Shown here piece after piece: positions 54,479 through 63,806 of a DNA stretch of 64,000 nucleotides; the stretch's first letter is position 1, and the number at the start of each line of letters is the position of its first letter. This DNA comes from UBA2589 sp038120095 (GTDB taxonomy: Bacteria > Gemmatimonadota > Gemmatimonadetes > Longimicrobiales > Gaopeijiaceae), in assembly GCA_038120095.1 (NCBI GenBank), contig JAYOKZ010000003.1, positions 62,001-126,000 on the forward strand. The letters run 5' to 3'. Below the pieces are notes generated by a model, which had not been told where the DNA came from, searched no databases, and saw only the letters and a list, made by a program, of their open reading frames with translations. Made by a program: the position numbers and the translations under genes.

Positions 54479-57400
54479 ATGAGCGGTAGCTTCGAGCCGA
54501 TCGCGATCGTCGGTCGCGCATGCGTGCTCCCCGGGGCGCTGAATCCGGCCGCGCTGTTCGACGCGGTCCGGAATGCGCGGATCCTCATCGACGAGGCGCC
54601 GAGCGGCGCATGGGGTCTGGACTCCCGTCGCCTCATTCATGAGCGTGCGCCGGGCCCGTCGCAGGAGTATGTGGTAAGCAATCGAGGCGGATACGTCTCG
54701 GGCTTTGAGGATGTCTTTGACGCAGCGTACTTCGCAGACCGGATCCCCGAAGTCGAGCGACTGGACCCACTGACGCAGTGGCTCCTTCACTGTACCCGTC
54801 TCGCGCTCGAAGAGGCTGGGGTCGAGCAGGCGCCGGCCCGGACGGGCTTCGTCGTCGGCAATCTCTCGTACCCGACGGTCGAGCACACACGGTTCGTCCA
54901 GGACCATTGGCTCGAGACCGGGGAGCATGCGCCTCGTCGGGATCAGGCAGGTCGATCGTCGGACCCGCGAAATCGCTTCTCCTCGGGCGGACCCGCCCAC
55001 CTGGTCGCGCATGCGTTCGGTCTGGATGGGGATGTTTTTGCCCTCGATGCGGCGTGCGCGTCGTCTCTGTATGCGCTGGAAATTGCATGCCGCCGTCTTC
55101 AGGATCGCGAGTCTGATCTCATGCTCGCGGGAGGCGTAGCCCGCGCGGATCCTCTGTTCATCCATCTCGGCTTCACTGCGCTGCAGGCGCTCAGCCCGAC
55201 CGGTCGCTCGAGGCCTCTGCACAAGGGTGCGGACGGTCTGCTCCCGGCGGAGGGTGCTGGGCTTGTCGCGCTTCGGCGTCTGGAGGACGCCCGCGCTGAT
55301 GGAGACCGTATTTTCGGCGTGATCCGGGGGGTTGGACTCTCGAACGATGGTCGTCAGAGCGGGTTCCTCGCTCCCTCCACGGACGGTCAAGTCCGCGCCA
55401 TGAACGCCGCATATCAGAAGGCAGGTCTGACCCCGGCGGACATCCACTTCATCGAGTGTCACGCGACGGGTACACCGCGCGGAGACACGGTCGAGCTCGA
55501 GTCGCTTGCTCAGGTCTGGGGAGATTCTCCAAAGCCTGCGATCGGGTCCCTGAAAGCCAACATCGGACACCCGATCACGGCCTCCGGCGTGGCGAGTCTG
55601 TTGAAGGTGCTGAGTGCATTCGACGCACGGATTCTGCCGCCGACTCCATGCGACGAGCCTCTGGACGCAATCGATCGCCATGGCTTTCGGCTTCTTACCG
55701 AGGCAGAACCGTGGACGTGTGATGGCCCGCGGCGTGCCGCGATCTCGAACTTTGGATTCGGGGGCAACAACGCGCATCTGATCGTCGAGGAGTGGGTCGA
55801 CGAGGACACCTCGGCGACCGGGTCCGCGAAGACCTCTGGAGCGACGAGGCATGAGCGGTCGGCGGACCAGCGCGAGCCGATCGCGATCGCCGGGATGGGC
55901 GTGATCGCGGGTCAGACGGTGGGTCTCCCGGATTTCGTTCGTCGCCTGGTCGGGCCCAGGGACGGGACCGGGACGAAATCATCGGAGATCGTGCTTTCGA
56001 TGCAGAAGCTCGGATTTCCGCCACACGACCTTCAGGAAAGCCTGGCGCAGCAGACGTCCATTCTGGCGGTGGTCGAGGAGGCGCTCCAGCAGGTTGGAGG
56101 TCTGAATCCGGACCGTACGGGCGTGTACATCGGGATGTGCGTCGACCCCCAGGCCTCTCGCCACGGACTCCGTGTTCGACTCCGGGAGCTTCTGGATGAC
56201 GGCGCTGATATGGTCGGATGGAGAGAGGCGAATCCGCGCTCTGCGCGTCACCTCACCGCTGCTGGCGTGATTGGGTGTATGCCGAACATTCCGGCCAACC
56301 GGGTGCACGCCCAACAGGACTGGCGCGCGCCGGGCTTCACTGTGGCGTCCGAAGAGCTCTCTGGCGTAGACGCGCTCAAGCTCGCGACACGCGCTCTTCA
56401 GGCGGGCGAGATCGATTACGCGCTGGTGGGCGCGTCGGACTTCTCGCACGAGTCCGCTCACCGGAATGCAGCTGATCGAGTACTCCCGAAGGACCGTCAG
56501 CGCGTGGGCGATGCGGCGGTCGGCCTGATCGTCATGCGGGAGAGAGACGCGATCGAGAAGGGGTATCCGGTTTTTGCCTCGATCGTGGAAGGGGTGGACG
56601 AGTCCGCGGCGGGATCGGTACGGCTTGCCCTGGTCCCGGAGGAGGGTGAGTCCGAGGTCACCGCACGTTTCGGCCATGCTCACGGTGCGTCCGGCCTTCT
56701 CCATGTGGCAGCGGGAGCCATCATGGCTCAGTTGGGCGTCACGATCGACCGTGAGGGTGCCTGGCCGGCGCCCCGAGCTCGAGAAAGTGTCCACACCCGG
56801 GTTTCAGTGTGCTCCTTCCTCGGCCTCGAAGCCGATGTAACGCTCCGGGCTCCCAGCCTGACCTCGGACGCTGTGAGTCCGATCGATGTCCCCGTGGCGC
56901 GGTTTCACGCGGCCGATTCGCTCACGGCCCTGGCGTCCCTTGTCACGTCGGGACAGGAAACGCACGCGGGATCCGTTCGGGTCGCTCTGATCGCGCGAAC
57001 GGACGAGGAGCTTCGGCGTCTCGCCTCGCATGCGGCAGCGGAGTTGGCTTCGGGACGGGAGCCTCACGCGCCCGGGATCTTCTTCGGTTCGGGAAGCCAC
57101 GAGGGTGAGGTGGCGTTCTGTTATACAGGGGCTGCTGCGGCGTACCCAGGAGCCGGGCGTGACCTGCTCATGGCCTTTCCGGAGATCGGTCATAACCTGA
57201 CCGAGCGTTTCGCCGGCACGCCGAAGTTGGCCGCCGATCTGTATGGGGCGGAGATCAGCGGGTTCTCGCCGGCCACGCAACTGACGGGTTCGTCCTTCGT
57301 GTGTCAGGCGCATACCGAGTTCACGCGGAACGTCCTCGGCATGAAGCCGCAGGCGGCCATCGGACTGTCCTCGGGTGAAACCAACTCGCTGATGGCGTTC

Positions 57401-60400
57401 GGCGTCTGGAACGACCTCGACGACATGCTGGCGCAGATCGATGATTCGGAGATGTACGTCAACCAGCTGACCGCCGAGTGCCGGTCGGCGGCCGAGTACT
57501 GGTCGTTACCGCAAGGTGAACTGCCTGATTGGCGAAACTACCGCGTCGCTGCTCCGATTCAGGCAATCGAAGACGCGATGCAGGGGGAGGACCGTGTGTA
57601 CATCACGGTCATCCATCACTACGAGGACGTCGTCATCGGCGGTGATGCCGCCGGATGTGAGCGGGTTGTCGAAAAGGTTGGCCGGGGCCGGGCGATCGAT
57701 CTCGGTCTCGACATGGTCGTGCACTGTGCGCCGCTGGCCCCCTTCGAGAAGCGCTGGCATGACATCCATCTTCGGGACACCTCGGACGTTCCCGATATTC
57801 GGTTCTACACGAACGCGTGGAACCGTTCGTACGTTCCGACCCGCGAGGCGGCCGCGGAGGCGATCACGCGGCAGGCGATCGACCCGGTGGACTTCCCGAA
57901 GACGCTCGAGGCGGCCTACGAGGATGGCGTACGTGTCTTCGTCGAACATGGCCCCCGAGCCATTCTCACCAATGCGATCGGTCGGATTCTCGGGGATCGC
58001 CCTCACCTGGTGGTTGCCCTCGATCCGCATGAAGGGGCTGGACTTGAAGCTCTGGCACGTTCAGTCGCCCGATTGTGGGCGGCCGGCGTCCCGATGGACC
58101 TCTCGCAATTTCTCTCCCGGATCAGCGGCCTGCGCGCAGGTGGTGAGCCCCTGGCCGAGCCGGATGGAGCACTCCTCCGACTCCCGTCGCATTCCCCCGA
58201 TGTCGTGTGGCCAGACTCGTTCGCGCCGTCTGTCCCCCGTACCAGAACGATTGAGGCTATGGACGATTCGACCCCAGTTCACGCATTCCCATCGGGCCGC
58301 GACGGGCAGGTCATGGCCCCGCCTCCAGGCGAAGGCTTTGCCTACGACGCGGGTCGTCACTTCGACCGGGCGAGCGCTCGCCGGAGTACGCCGGTGCCTG
58401 CAGCGCCTGTGACTGATGTCGTCCCGCGATTGGACACCGGTGCCCCAGGTTCAGTCCCCGTGGTCGCACCCCCCGCGAACGGCTCGGATCCGGCGCTCGA
58501 CTTGTTCCGATCAGTGGCTCAGGCTCACGCGGATTTCCTTCGAGAGCAGAAGGAAACGCACGAGGCTTTTCTGGCCATGGGCCTGGGCCTCACGACCCGG
58601 CAGGGGTCCACGGCGCCGGCTCCGGCGCCGTCTCCGCTACCGGAGCGCACGCCAGATGTCCGAGTGGTCGTAGCACCGTCTGCGAACGGTGGACCGTCGC
58701 AGCGTGCCGCTGTGCCGCCTGCGGATCCTGCTCCAGCCTCTGCGAAGCCGGTCTCGCCCGCGGGCCGTTCGGTTCCCGCGATCCCCGTGGCACCGACGCC
58801 TCGGCGGCCAACGCCGGCGCCAACGACACGCGTCGAGTCGCCGGAACCCTCGACTGCGTCAGCGCCGGAGCGACCATCCGGGAAGAAGCCGTCCGGGCCC
58901 CCGTCCCCGGTCATTCCGACGCATCCACCGATCAACCGCGACGAGATGCCCGAAACGGTGTTTCTGACGCGCGAGCAGCTCGAGGTCCATGCCGGTGGAG
59001 CGATTTCCGAAATCTTCGGCGAACTCTTCGAGAAGCAGGACGGGTACGAGCGTCAGGTCCGCATGCCAGAGCCGCCGCTCCTGTTCGCCGACCGAGCGCT
59101 GATGATCGAGGGCGAGCCGGGCACGATGAAGAAGGGCCGGGTCGTCACCGAGACGGACGTTCAGCACGACGCCTGGTATCTCCACACGGGTCGCATGGCT
59201 CCGGGCGTCGTAATCGAGTCCGGGCAGGCCGACCTGCTACTGATCTCGTGGCTCGGCGCGGACTTCCTCAATCAGTCTGACCGCGTGTACCGACTTCTCG
59301 GCTGTGACCTCACGTTCCATGGAGATCTGCCGGCGCCGGGTGACACGCTGACGTATGACATCTACGTGGACGGACATGCGAAGACGGGAGATGTCCGACT
59401 CTTTTTCTTCCATTACGACTGCTATATCGGAGACCGGCTCCTGATTTCGGTTCGCAACGGACAGGCCGGATTCTTCACCGACGAGGAACTGGCGGGATCC
59501 GGGGGCGTGCTCTGGAATGCCCAGGACGACGAGCCCGATCCCGACGCCGTGCTGGATCCCATGCCGCAGGTGAGCAGAAAGTCGAGCTTCTCGGCGGAAG
59601 AGGTGCAGGCGTGGGTCGCGGGCGATGCGTTCGCGTGCTTCGGCGAAGGCTTCGAGATGGCGAGCCCTCATACGCGTACACCCAACACCCCGGGTGGTCG
59701 CCTGAGCCTGATCGACCATGTTCCGGAGTGGAGTCCTGACGGGGGACCCTGGGGGCGCGGGTATCTCCGTGCGGAGGCGCAGGTCCCGGTCGATGCGTGG
59801 TTCTATGAGGGACACTTCAAGAACGATCCGTGCATGCCGGGCACGCTCATGGCCGATGCGGCCACCCAGGCGCTTTCGTTCGCGATGGCGGCGATGGGCT
59901 TCACGATCCCGCGCGACGGTTGGCGGTTCGAGCCCGTACCCGGGGAGTTGGCTCGCTTTCTGTGCCGCGGCCAGGTCATTCCGGATCGGCCCCACACGCT
60001 CGAATACGAGATCTTCATCGAGGACGTCGTCGACGGTCCGATCCCGGAGGTGTATGCGGCCCTCCTGTGCAAGAGTGACGACTTCAAGGTCTTCCAGTGC
60101 CGACGCTTCGGCCTGAGGCTGGTCCCGGACTTCCCGCTGACAACGAAGCAGGAGTTCCTCAAGGACGACCCGATCCGTTTCGTTGGACCGGCGGGTTCGG
60201 ACGTTCGTGGTGACTACGAAGCGATGCTGTCATGTGCGTGGGGACGACCGAGCGACGCCTTCGGGAAGATGTTCACGAAGTACGATGGTCCGACAAAGTG
60301 TCCGCGTCTCCCCGGACCGCCGTACCATTTCGTCTCGAGTGTGGTCTCGGTCGACGTGGCGCCGGGTTCCGCGCCCAACGAGGGAACTCTGGTGTCGACG

Positions 60401-61321
60401 TTCGAGGTCGAGCCTGACGCGTGGTATTTCGACGAGGGGCAGGGACACATGCCGTTCGCTGTCATCGTCGAGGCGCTGTTGCAGCCATGCGGCTGGTTTG
60501 CGTCCTACTGCAACTTCTTCGCCGACACCGAGGGGGACGTTGCCTTCCGGAATCTCGATGGTGAGAACTGCATTCTTCACCGGCCGATCACGCCGGACAT
60601 GGGAACGCTCAGACTCACCACCCAACTCACCCGATTCGCGAAGGCTGGTGGGACCTCCATCGTCTTCTTCGAAGTCACGTGTGAGAACGACGATGGACTG
60701 GTCATGACGCTCGAGACGGACTTCGGCTTCTTCAGCCCGCAGATTCTCGAGGACCAGCGGGGGCTCCCGATGACGGAGGAGATGCGCGCGCGTCGTGACG
60801 CAGTCTCACCGGTGCCGGAGGTATCCCTCCTCGAGGCGGGTGGGGAACTCGCACACCTGCCGGGAATGGAGAGCGGCGCGATGCGCATGCTCGACAAGGT
60901 CACCGGCTTCTGGGACGATGGCGGTGAAGCGGGACTGGGACGTATAAGGACGTGGCAGCAGATCCACTATGACGCGTGGTACTTCAAGGCCCATTTCTAC
61001 GAAGACCCGGTCCAGCCCGGCTCTCTCGGACTCGAAGCGCTGATCCAGTCGGCACGGGCATTGGTCCACATGAAGGGATGGCTCGAAGGCATCGAGAATC
61101 CGGTGTGGGAGCACCCGATCGTTGGCTTCCCTCTCGCGTGGAAGTACCGGGGCCAGGTCGTGCCCAAACGCGACGAGGTCGTAACCGAGGTCGAGGCGCT
61201 GAAGGTCGAAATCGTGGAGGGGGAATCGGTGACGGTCGAAGTGTTCGGCACCCAGTGGGTCGACGGGCTCAGGATCTATGAAGTGCCGTCTTTCGCCGTT
61301 CGCGTGCGGGCGGGGAGCTGA
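54479..61321 (+). CDS. pfaC: PfaC-type PUFA synthase with fused acyltransferase: KS-CLF-AT-(DH'-DH)-(DH'-DH)
   Basis: 2,280 residues from ATG 54479 (GGAG 7 nt upstream). KS: residues 1-440, Cys193 in DAACASSLYALE, His blocks IECHATGTPRGD and LKANIGHPITASG. A chain-length-factor-like second KS fold follows (about 465-790, PIAIAGMGVIAGQ), where TVASEELSG replaces the Cys motif. AT: about 880-1290, FCYTGAAAAYPGAG and GLSSG with Ser964, the region that is a separate PfaB in gammaproteobacteria. A Pro/Ala-rich linker spans about 1290-1470. Four hot-dog units follow. Two carry FabA-like catalytic text: GHFKNDPCMPGTL (His1779) and AHFYEDPVQPGSLGLEAL (His2172). Each is preceded by a non-catalytic partner (WYLHTGRMAPGVVIE; WYFDEGQGHMPFAVIVEAL). 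Expected role: condensation, dehydration and double-bond positioning. No acyl-release or AGPAT domain is visible at the end. Confidence 0.9.
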   Translation: MSGSFEPIAIVGRACVLPGALNPAALFDAVRNARILIDEAPSGAWGLDSRRLIHERAPGPSQEYVVSNRGGYVSGFEDVFDAAYFADRIPEVERLDPLTQWLLHCTRLALEEAGVEQAPARTGFVVGNLSYPTVEHTRFVQDHWLETGEHAPRRDQAGRSSDPRNRFSSGGPAHLVAHAFGLDGDVFALDAACASSLYALEIACRRLQDRESDLMLAGGVARADPLFIHLGFTALQALSPTGRSRPLHKGADGLLPAEGAGLVALRRLEDARADGDRIFGVIRGVGLSNDGRQSGFLAPSTDGQVRAMNAAYQKAGLTPADIHFIECHATGTPRGDTVELESLAQVWGDSPKPAIGSLKANIGHPITASGVASLLKVLSAFDARILPPTPCDEPLDAIDRHGFRLLTEAEPWTCDGPRRAAISNFGFGGNNAHLIVEEWVDEDTSATGSAKTSGATRHERSADQREPIAIAGMGVIAGQTVGLPDFVRRLVGPRDGTGTKSSEIVLSMQKLGFPPHDLQESLAQQTSILAVVEEALQQVGGLNPDRTGVYIGMCVDPQASRHGLRVRLRELLDDGADMVGWREANPRSARHLTAAGVIGCMPNIPANRVHAQQDWRAPGFTVASEELSGVDALKLATRALQAGEIDYALVGASDFSHESAHRNAADRVLPKDRQRVGDAAVGLIVMRERDAIEKGYPVFASIVEGVDESAAGSVRLALVPEEGESEVTARFGHAHGASGLLHVAAGAIMAQLGVTIDREGAWPAPRARESVHTRVSVCSFLGLEADVTLRAPSLTSDAVSPIDVPVARFHAADSLTALASLVTSGQETHAGSVRVALIARTDEELRRLASHAAAELASGREPHAPGIFFGSGSHEGEVAFCYTGAAAAYPGAGRDLLMAFPEIGHNLTERFAGTPKLAADLYGAEISGFSPATQLTGSSFVCQAHTEFTRNVLGMKPQAAIGLSSGETNSLMAFGVWNDLDDMLAQIDDSEMYVNQLTAECRSAAEYWSLPQGELPDWRNYRVAAPIQAIEDAMQGEDRVYITVIHHYEDVVIGGDAAGCERVVEKVGRGRAIDLGLDMVVHCAPLAPFEKRWHDIHLRDTSDVPDIRFYTNAWNRSYVPTREAAAEAITRQAIDPVDFPKTLEAAYEDGVRVFVEHGPRAILTNAIGRILGDRPHLVVALDPHEGAGLEALARSVARLWAAGVPMDLSQFLSRISGLRAGGEPLAEPDGALLRLPSHSPDVVWPDSFAPSVPRTRTIEAMDDSTPVHAFPSGRDGQVMAPPPGEGFAYDAGRHFDRASARRSTPVPAAPVTDVVPRLDTGAPGSVPVVAPPANGSDPALDLFRSVAQAHADFLREQKETHEAFLAMGLGLTTRQGSTAPAPAPSPLPERTPDVRVVVAPSANGGPSQRAAVPPADPAPASAKPVSPAGRSVPAIPVAPTPRRPTPAPTTRVESPEPSTASAPERPSGKKPSGPPSPVIPTHPPINRDEMPETVFLTREQLEVHAGGAISEIFGELFEKQDGYERQVRMPEPPLLFADRALMIEGEPGTMKKGRVVTETDVQHDAWYLHTGRMAPGVVIESGQADLLLISWLGADFLNQSDRVYRLLGCDLTFHGDLPAPGDTLTYDIYVDGHAKTGDVRLFFFHYDCYIGDRLLISVRNGQAGFFTDEELAGSGGVLWNAQDDEPDPDAVLDPMPQVSRKSSFSAEEVQAWVAGDAFACFGEGFEMASPHTRTPNTPGGRLSLIDHVPEWSPDGGPWGRGYLRAEAQVPVDAWFYEGHFKNDPCMPGTLMADAATQALSFAMAAMGFTIPRDGWRFEPVPGELARFLCRGQVIPDRPHTLEYEIFIEDVVDGPIPEVYAALLCKSDDFKVFQCRRFGLRLVPDFPLTTKQEFLKDDPIRFVGPAGSDVRGDYEAMLSCAWGRPSDAFGKMFTKYDGPTKCPRLPGPPYHFVSSVVSVDVAPGSAPNEGTLVSTFEVEPDAWYFDEGQGHMPFAVIVEALLQPCGWFASYCNFFADTEGDVAFRNLDGENCILHRPITPDMGTLRLTTQLTRFAKAGGTSIVFFEVTCENDDGLVMTLETDFGFFSPQILEDQRGLPMTEEMRARRDAVSPVPEVSLLEAGGELAHLPGMESGAMRMLDKVTGFWDDGGEAGLGRIRTWQQIHYDAWYFKAHFYEDPVQPGSLGLEALIQSARALVHMKGWLEGIENPVWEHPIVGFPLAWKYRGQVVPKRDEVVTEVEALKVEIVEGESVTVEVFGTQWVDGLRIYEVPSFAVRVRAGS

Positions 61322-61359
61322 CGAATCCGGGAACGGTCAGGCAACGCAGGGGCACCGGT

Positions 61360-62112
61360 GTGACGACGACGCTCGGGAGCATCGTGTCGTACGACATATC
61401 ACCTGCCATCCCCCACGTCTGGCTGGTCGACACGAGAGCAGCCTCCTTTCTGGAGCTTGGCCGTCGGCCGGATCCGGTAGCGGAAGGGCTCATGTCGCTG
61501 GAGGATGAACGGCGTGCGTCCGCCTTTCTCGATCCGGAGGCGGGTCAGAGGCTGCGGGCGCGACGCATCATTCTGCGGCTCGTCCTCGCGCGTTATCTCG
61601 CGTGCTCTCCGGCCGACGTCGGCGTCGTCACGGCTCCCGGGGGTAAACCGGTTCTCCTCCCGGGCACGCCGGGAGCGAGAACGCATGCCTTCTCCGCCGG
61701 GCACTCGGGTCATCTGTACGCGATCGCCGTGGGACGGTGTTCCAGTCTCGGCCTTGATATCGAGCGGCTCCGCTCTGTCGGCAGGGCGATGGCAATCGCG
61801 GAACGATGGTTCGGAACGGAGGAAGCCTCTTCGCTCAAGACTCTCGATGGTGACGCGCTGGAGGTGGCCTTCATGGAGCTCTGGACGGATAAGGAAGCGC
61901 TCGCGAAGAGACATGGAGCAGGTCTTCGACTGATGCACGGCCAGGCTGATGCGCCGGAGGTGCACCGGGAGCTGGACGTGGATCGTGAGCGAGCTGCAGC
62001 TCGTCTGCTTCGCATCCATCCGGAACGGGGTTACGTCGGTGCGATCGCCAGCTCGGAACCGCTGACGGACATAGACATCATACAGGACGGAGATCCTCGA
62101 TGGATCATCTAG
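61360..62112 (+). CDS. pfaE: 4'-phosphopantetheinyl transferase, Sfp type
   Basis: 250 residues from GTG 61360 (AGGGG upstream). It moves the phosphopantetheine arm from CoA to the ACP serines of PfaA. Motifs: KPVLLPG and FSAGHSGHLYAIAV before the core, LGLDIERLRSV (metal-binding Asp and Glu) and FMELWTDKEALAKRHGAGL (family WxxKEAxxK). An N-terminal segment HVWLVDTRAASFLELGRRPD is as in Sfp-type two-half enzymes. It lies 38 bp after pfaC and overlaps the next gene by 13 bp. The symbol pfaE is used by role and position. A dedicated PPTase inside the operon makes the synthase self-sufficient for ACP activation. Confidence 0.9.
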   Translation: MTTTLGSIVSYDISPAIPHVWLVDTRAASFLELGRRPDPVAEGLMSLEDERRASAFLDPEAGQRLRARRIILRLVLARYLACSPADVGVVTAPGGKPVLLPGTPGARTHAFSAGHSGHLYAIAVGRCSSLGLDIERLRSVGRAMAIAERWFGTEEASSLKTLDGDALEVAFMELWTDKEALAKRHGAGLRLMHGQADAPEVHRELDVDRERAAARLLRIHPERGYVGAIASSEPLTDIDIIQDGDPRWII

Positions 62113-62714
62113 TGTTCGGCTCGCCCGGCCTCGAAATGGGCGTGAGTCATGTCGAGAATCTGCTTGGCGTCGTGATGTCTGCTGGTGGTCATCATGCCGG
62201 TTTCGGGACTCGAAATCGCCTCCTCGGACTTGGTCCCGGCTGCTACATGGAGGTCGTCAGCATCGATCCGTCGCAACCGGAGCCTGAGCGGCCGCGGTGG
62301 TTCGGGCTGGATGGACTCAAGACCCCCCGGCTGATCACGTGGTGCGAAGCAGTCGACGATCTCGATCGGCTCCTCGATCAGGCCAGAACGGCCGGGGTCG
62401 ATCTTGGCGAGCCGATGGAGGGAAGCCGACGACGCGACGACGGCACGATCCTTACCTGGCGAATGACGGACCCGTGGGCGGACCGCGACGGGGGTGTGAT
62501 CCCCTTCTTCATCGACTGGGGTGATTCGCGACACCCCGGAACGGTGCTGGCCGCCTCGTGCTCGTTTCTCTCGCTGCGTGCGGAGCACCCTGACGCGGAT
62601 CGGGTTCGTGGCGTGTGTGATGCGCTCGGTCTCGACATCGATGTCGTTCGGGGTGACGATGTCCGTCTCGTCGCAACGCTCGACACGCCCAACGGAGTGG
62701 TAGATCTCTCATGA
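62100..62714 (+). CDS. VOC/glyoxalase-like domain protein
   Basis: 204 residues from ATG 62100, starting inside the PPTase gene. It has the layout of the Glyoxalase_3-like group of the VOC superfamily: MDHLVFGSPGLEMGVSHVENLLGV at the N-terminus with the first metal-type His at residue 3, GGHHAGFGTRNRLLGLGPGCYMEVV, ITWCEAVDDLDRLLDQARTAGVDLG, and PFFIDWGDSRHPGTV. Metal-dependent isomerase, dioxygenase or binding activity cannot be chosen from sequence. It is coupled to both neighbours by overlaps, so it is likely made together with the lipid synthase, though its part in it is unknown. Confidence 0.82.
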   Translation: MDHLVFGSPGLEMGVSHVENLLGVVMSAGGHHAGFGTRNRLLGLGPGCYMEVVSIDPSQPEPERPRWFGLDGLKTPRLITWCEAVDDLDRLLDQARTAGVDLGEPMEGSRRRDDGTILTWRMTDPWADRDGGVIPFFIDWGDSRHPGTVLAASCSFLSLRAEHPDADRVRGVCDALGLDIDVVRGDDVRLVATLDTPNGVVDLS

Positions 62715-63766
62715 CCCGACGTCTTTCTCTGCAGATTGCCTTCGTCCTGGCCCTGGCCCTCGGCCTCTCGGGGCCGCTGAGTGGTCAGGAGCTTCCGCGC
62801 GTCGTAGTGCTCGCAACGGGCGGCACGATCGCGAGTACGTATGACGAGGCGACGGGCGCGCTCCGAGCGGCCCTGACGGGCGAGGAGATCGTTGCCGCCG
62901 TGGAGGGTCTCTCGGAGCTGGCCCGGGTGTCCGTGGAACAGGTCGCCAACGTAAATAGCCGAGACATGACCCCCGCGATCTGGCTGGAGCTGGCGTCCCG
63001 TGCGAACGCGTTGCTCGCAGAGCCGGACGTTGCCGGAATCGTCGTGACGCACGGCACCGACACGCTGGAGGAGACCGCATATTTTCTTGACCTGACGGTC
63101 GACAGCGAGAAGCCAATCGTAGTCGTGGGAGCGCAGCGTGCACCCACGATGGCCGATACCGATGGACCCAGAAACATGCTGGATGCCGTGCGTGTCGCCG
63201 TGTCGGAGGAGGCGCTCGGAATGGGCACCATGGTGGTGATGAACGGTCAGATCAATGCGGCGCGTGAGGTCACCAAGACGAATACGCTGGACGTCGAAAC
63301 GTTTCGGACCCTCGACTTTGGCAGCCTCGGGGTCGCGGACATCGAGGCCGTCCGGTTTTATCGCGCGCCCACGCGGCGGCAGACGCTCGGCCTTCCTGCC
63401 GACCCTCGACTGCCAAGGATCGTCATCATCTCCGAGTACGCCGGGGCGGACGGGCGCATGCTCGAGCTCCTGCTCGAAGAAGGTGAACTGGACGGGGTAG
63501 TGGTTGCAGGGCTTGGACTTGCCCACGTCTCATCGCCGACTCTCGAAGTGCTGCGCAAGGTGAGGGCAGAAGGCGTGCACGTTGTCGTGGCGTCCCGTGT
63601 TCCGACGGGTCGGATCGTGCCACTCTATGCAAACAACATCGACCTTCTGGACATTGGAGCCATTCAGGCTGACAATCTCAGTCCCTGGAAAGCGAGGGTC
63701 CTCCTGATGGTGGCGATGACCTGGACCCGGGACCTAGATCGACTTCGAGCTATTTTCGCATATTGA
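62711..63766 (+). CDS. Exported type II L-asparaginase
   Basis: 351 residues from ATG 62711, overlapping the VOC gene stop (ATGA). Signal peptide (LQIAFVLALALGLSGPLSGQ) then the two asparaginase signatures: VLATGGTIAST with the nucleophilic Thr near residue 40 and VVTHGTDTLEETAYFLDLT with the Thr-Asp-Lys group region. Also GAQRAPTMADTDGPRNMLDA and DFGSLGVADIEAVRFYRAP. It hydrolyses L-Asn (and perhaps L-Gln) to Asp and ammonia in the periplasm, a nitrogen-scavenging role. Its place at the end of a lipid-synthase operon is unexpected. The next gene starts 40 bp later. Confidence 0.9.
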   Translation: MTRRLSLQIAFVLALALGLSGPLSGQELPRVVVLATGGTIASTYDEATGALRAALTGEEIVAAVEGLSELARVSVEQVANVNSRDMTPAIWLELASRANALLAEPDVAGIVVTHGTDTLEETAYFLDLTVDSEKPIVVVGAQRAPTMADTDGPRNMLDAVRVAVSEEALGMGTMVVMNGQINAAREVTKTNTLDVETFRTLDFGSLGVADIEAVRFYRAPTRRQTLGLPADPRLPRIVIISEYAGADGRMLELLLEEGELDGVVVAGLGLAHVSSPTLEVLRKVRAEGVHVVVASRVPTGRIVPLYANNIDLLDIGAIQADNLSPWKARVLLMVAMTWTRDLDRLRAIFAY

Positions 63767-63806
63767 ACGCAGGCACAGTGATGACCCTCCAACCGTTCGA
63801 ACGACC

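Noticed and set aside
54146..55852. 568-codon minus-strand open frame across the pfaA/pfaC junction
   Set aside because: Arg-rich and motif-free, antisense to KS and ACP-synthase coding sequence on the plus strand.
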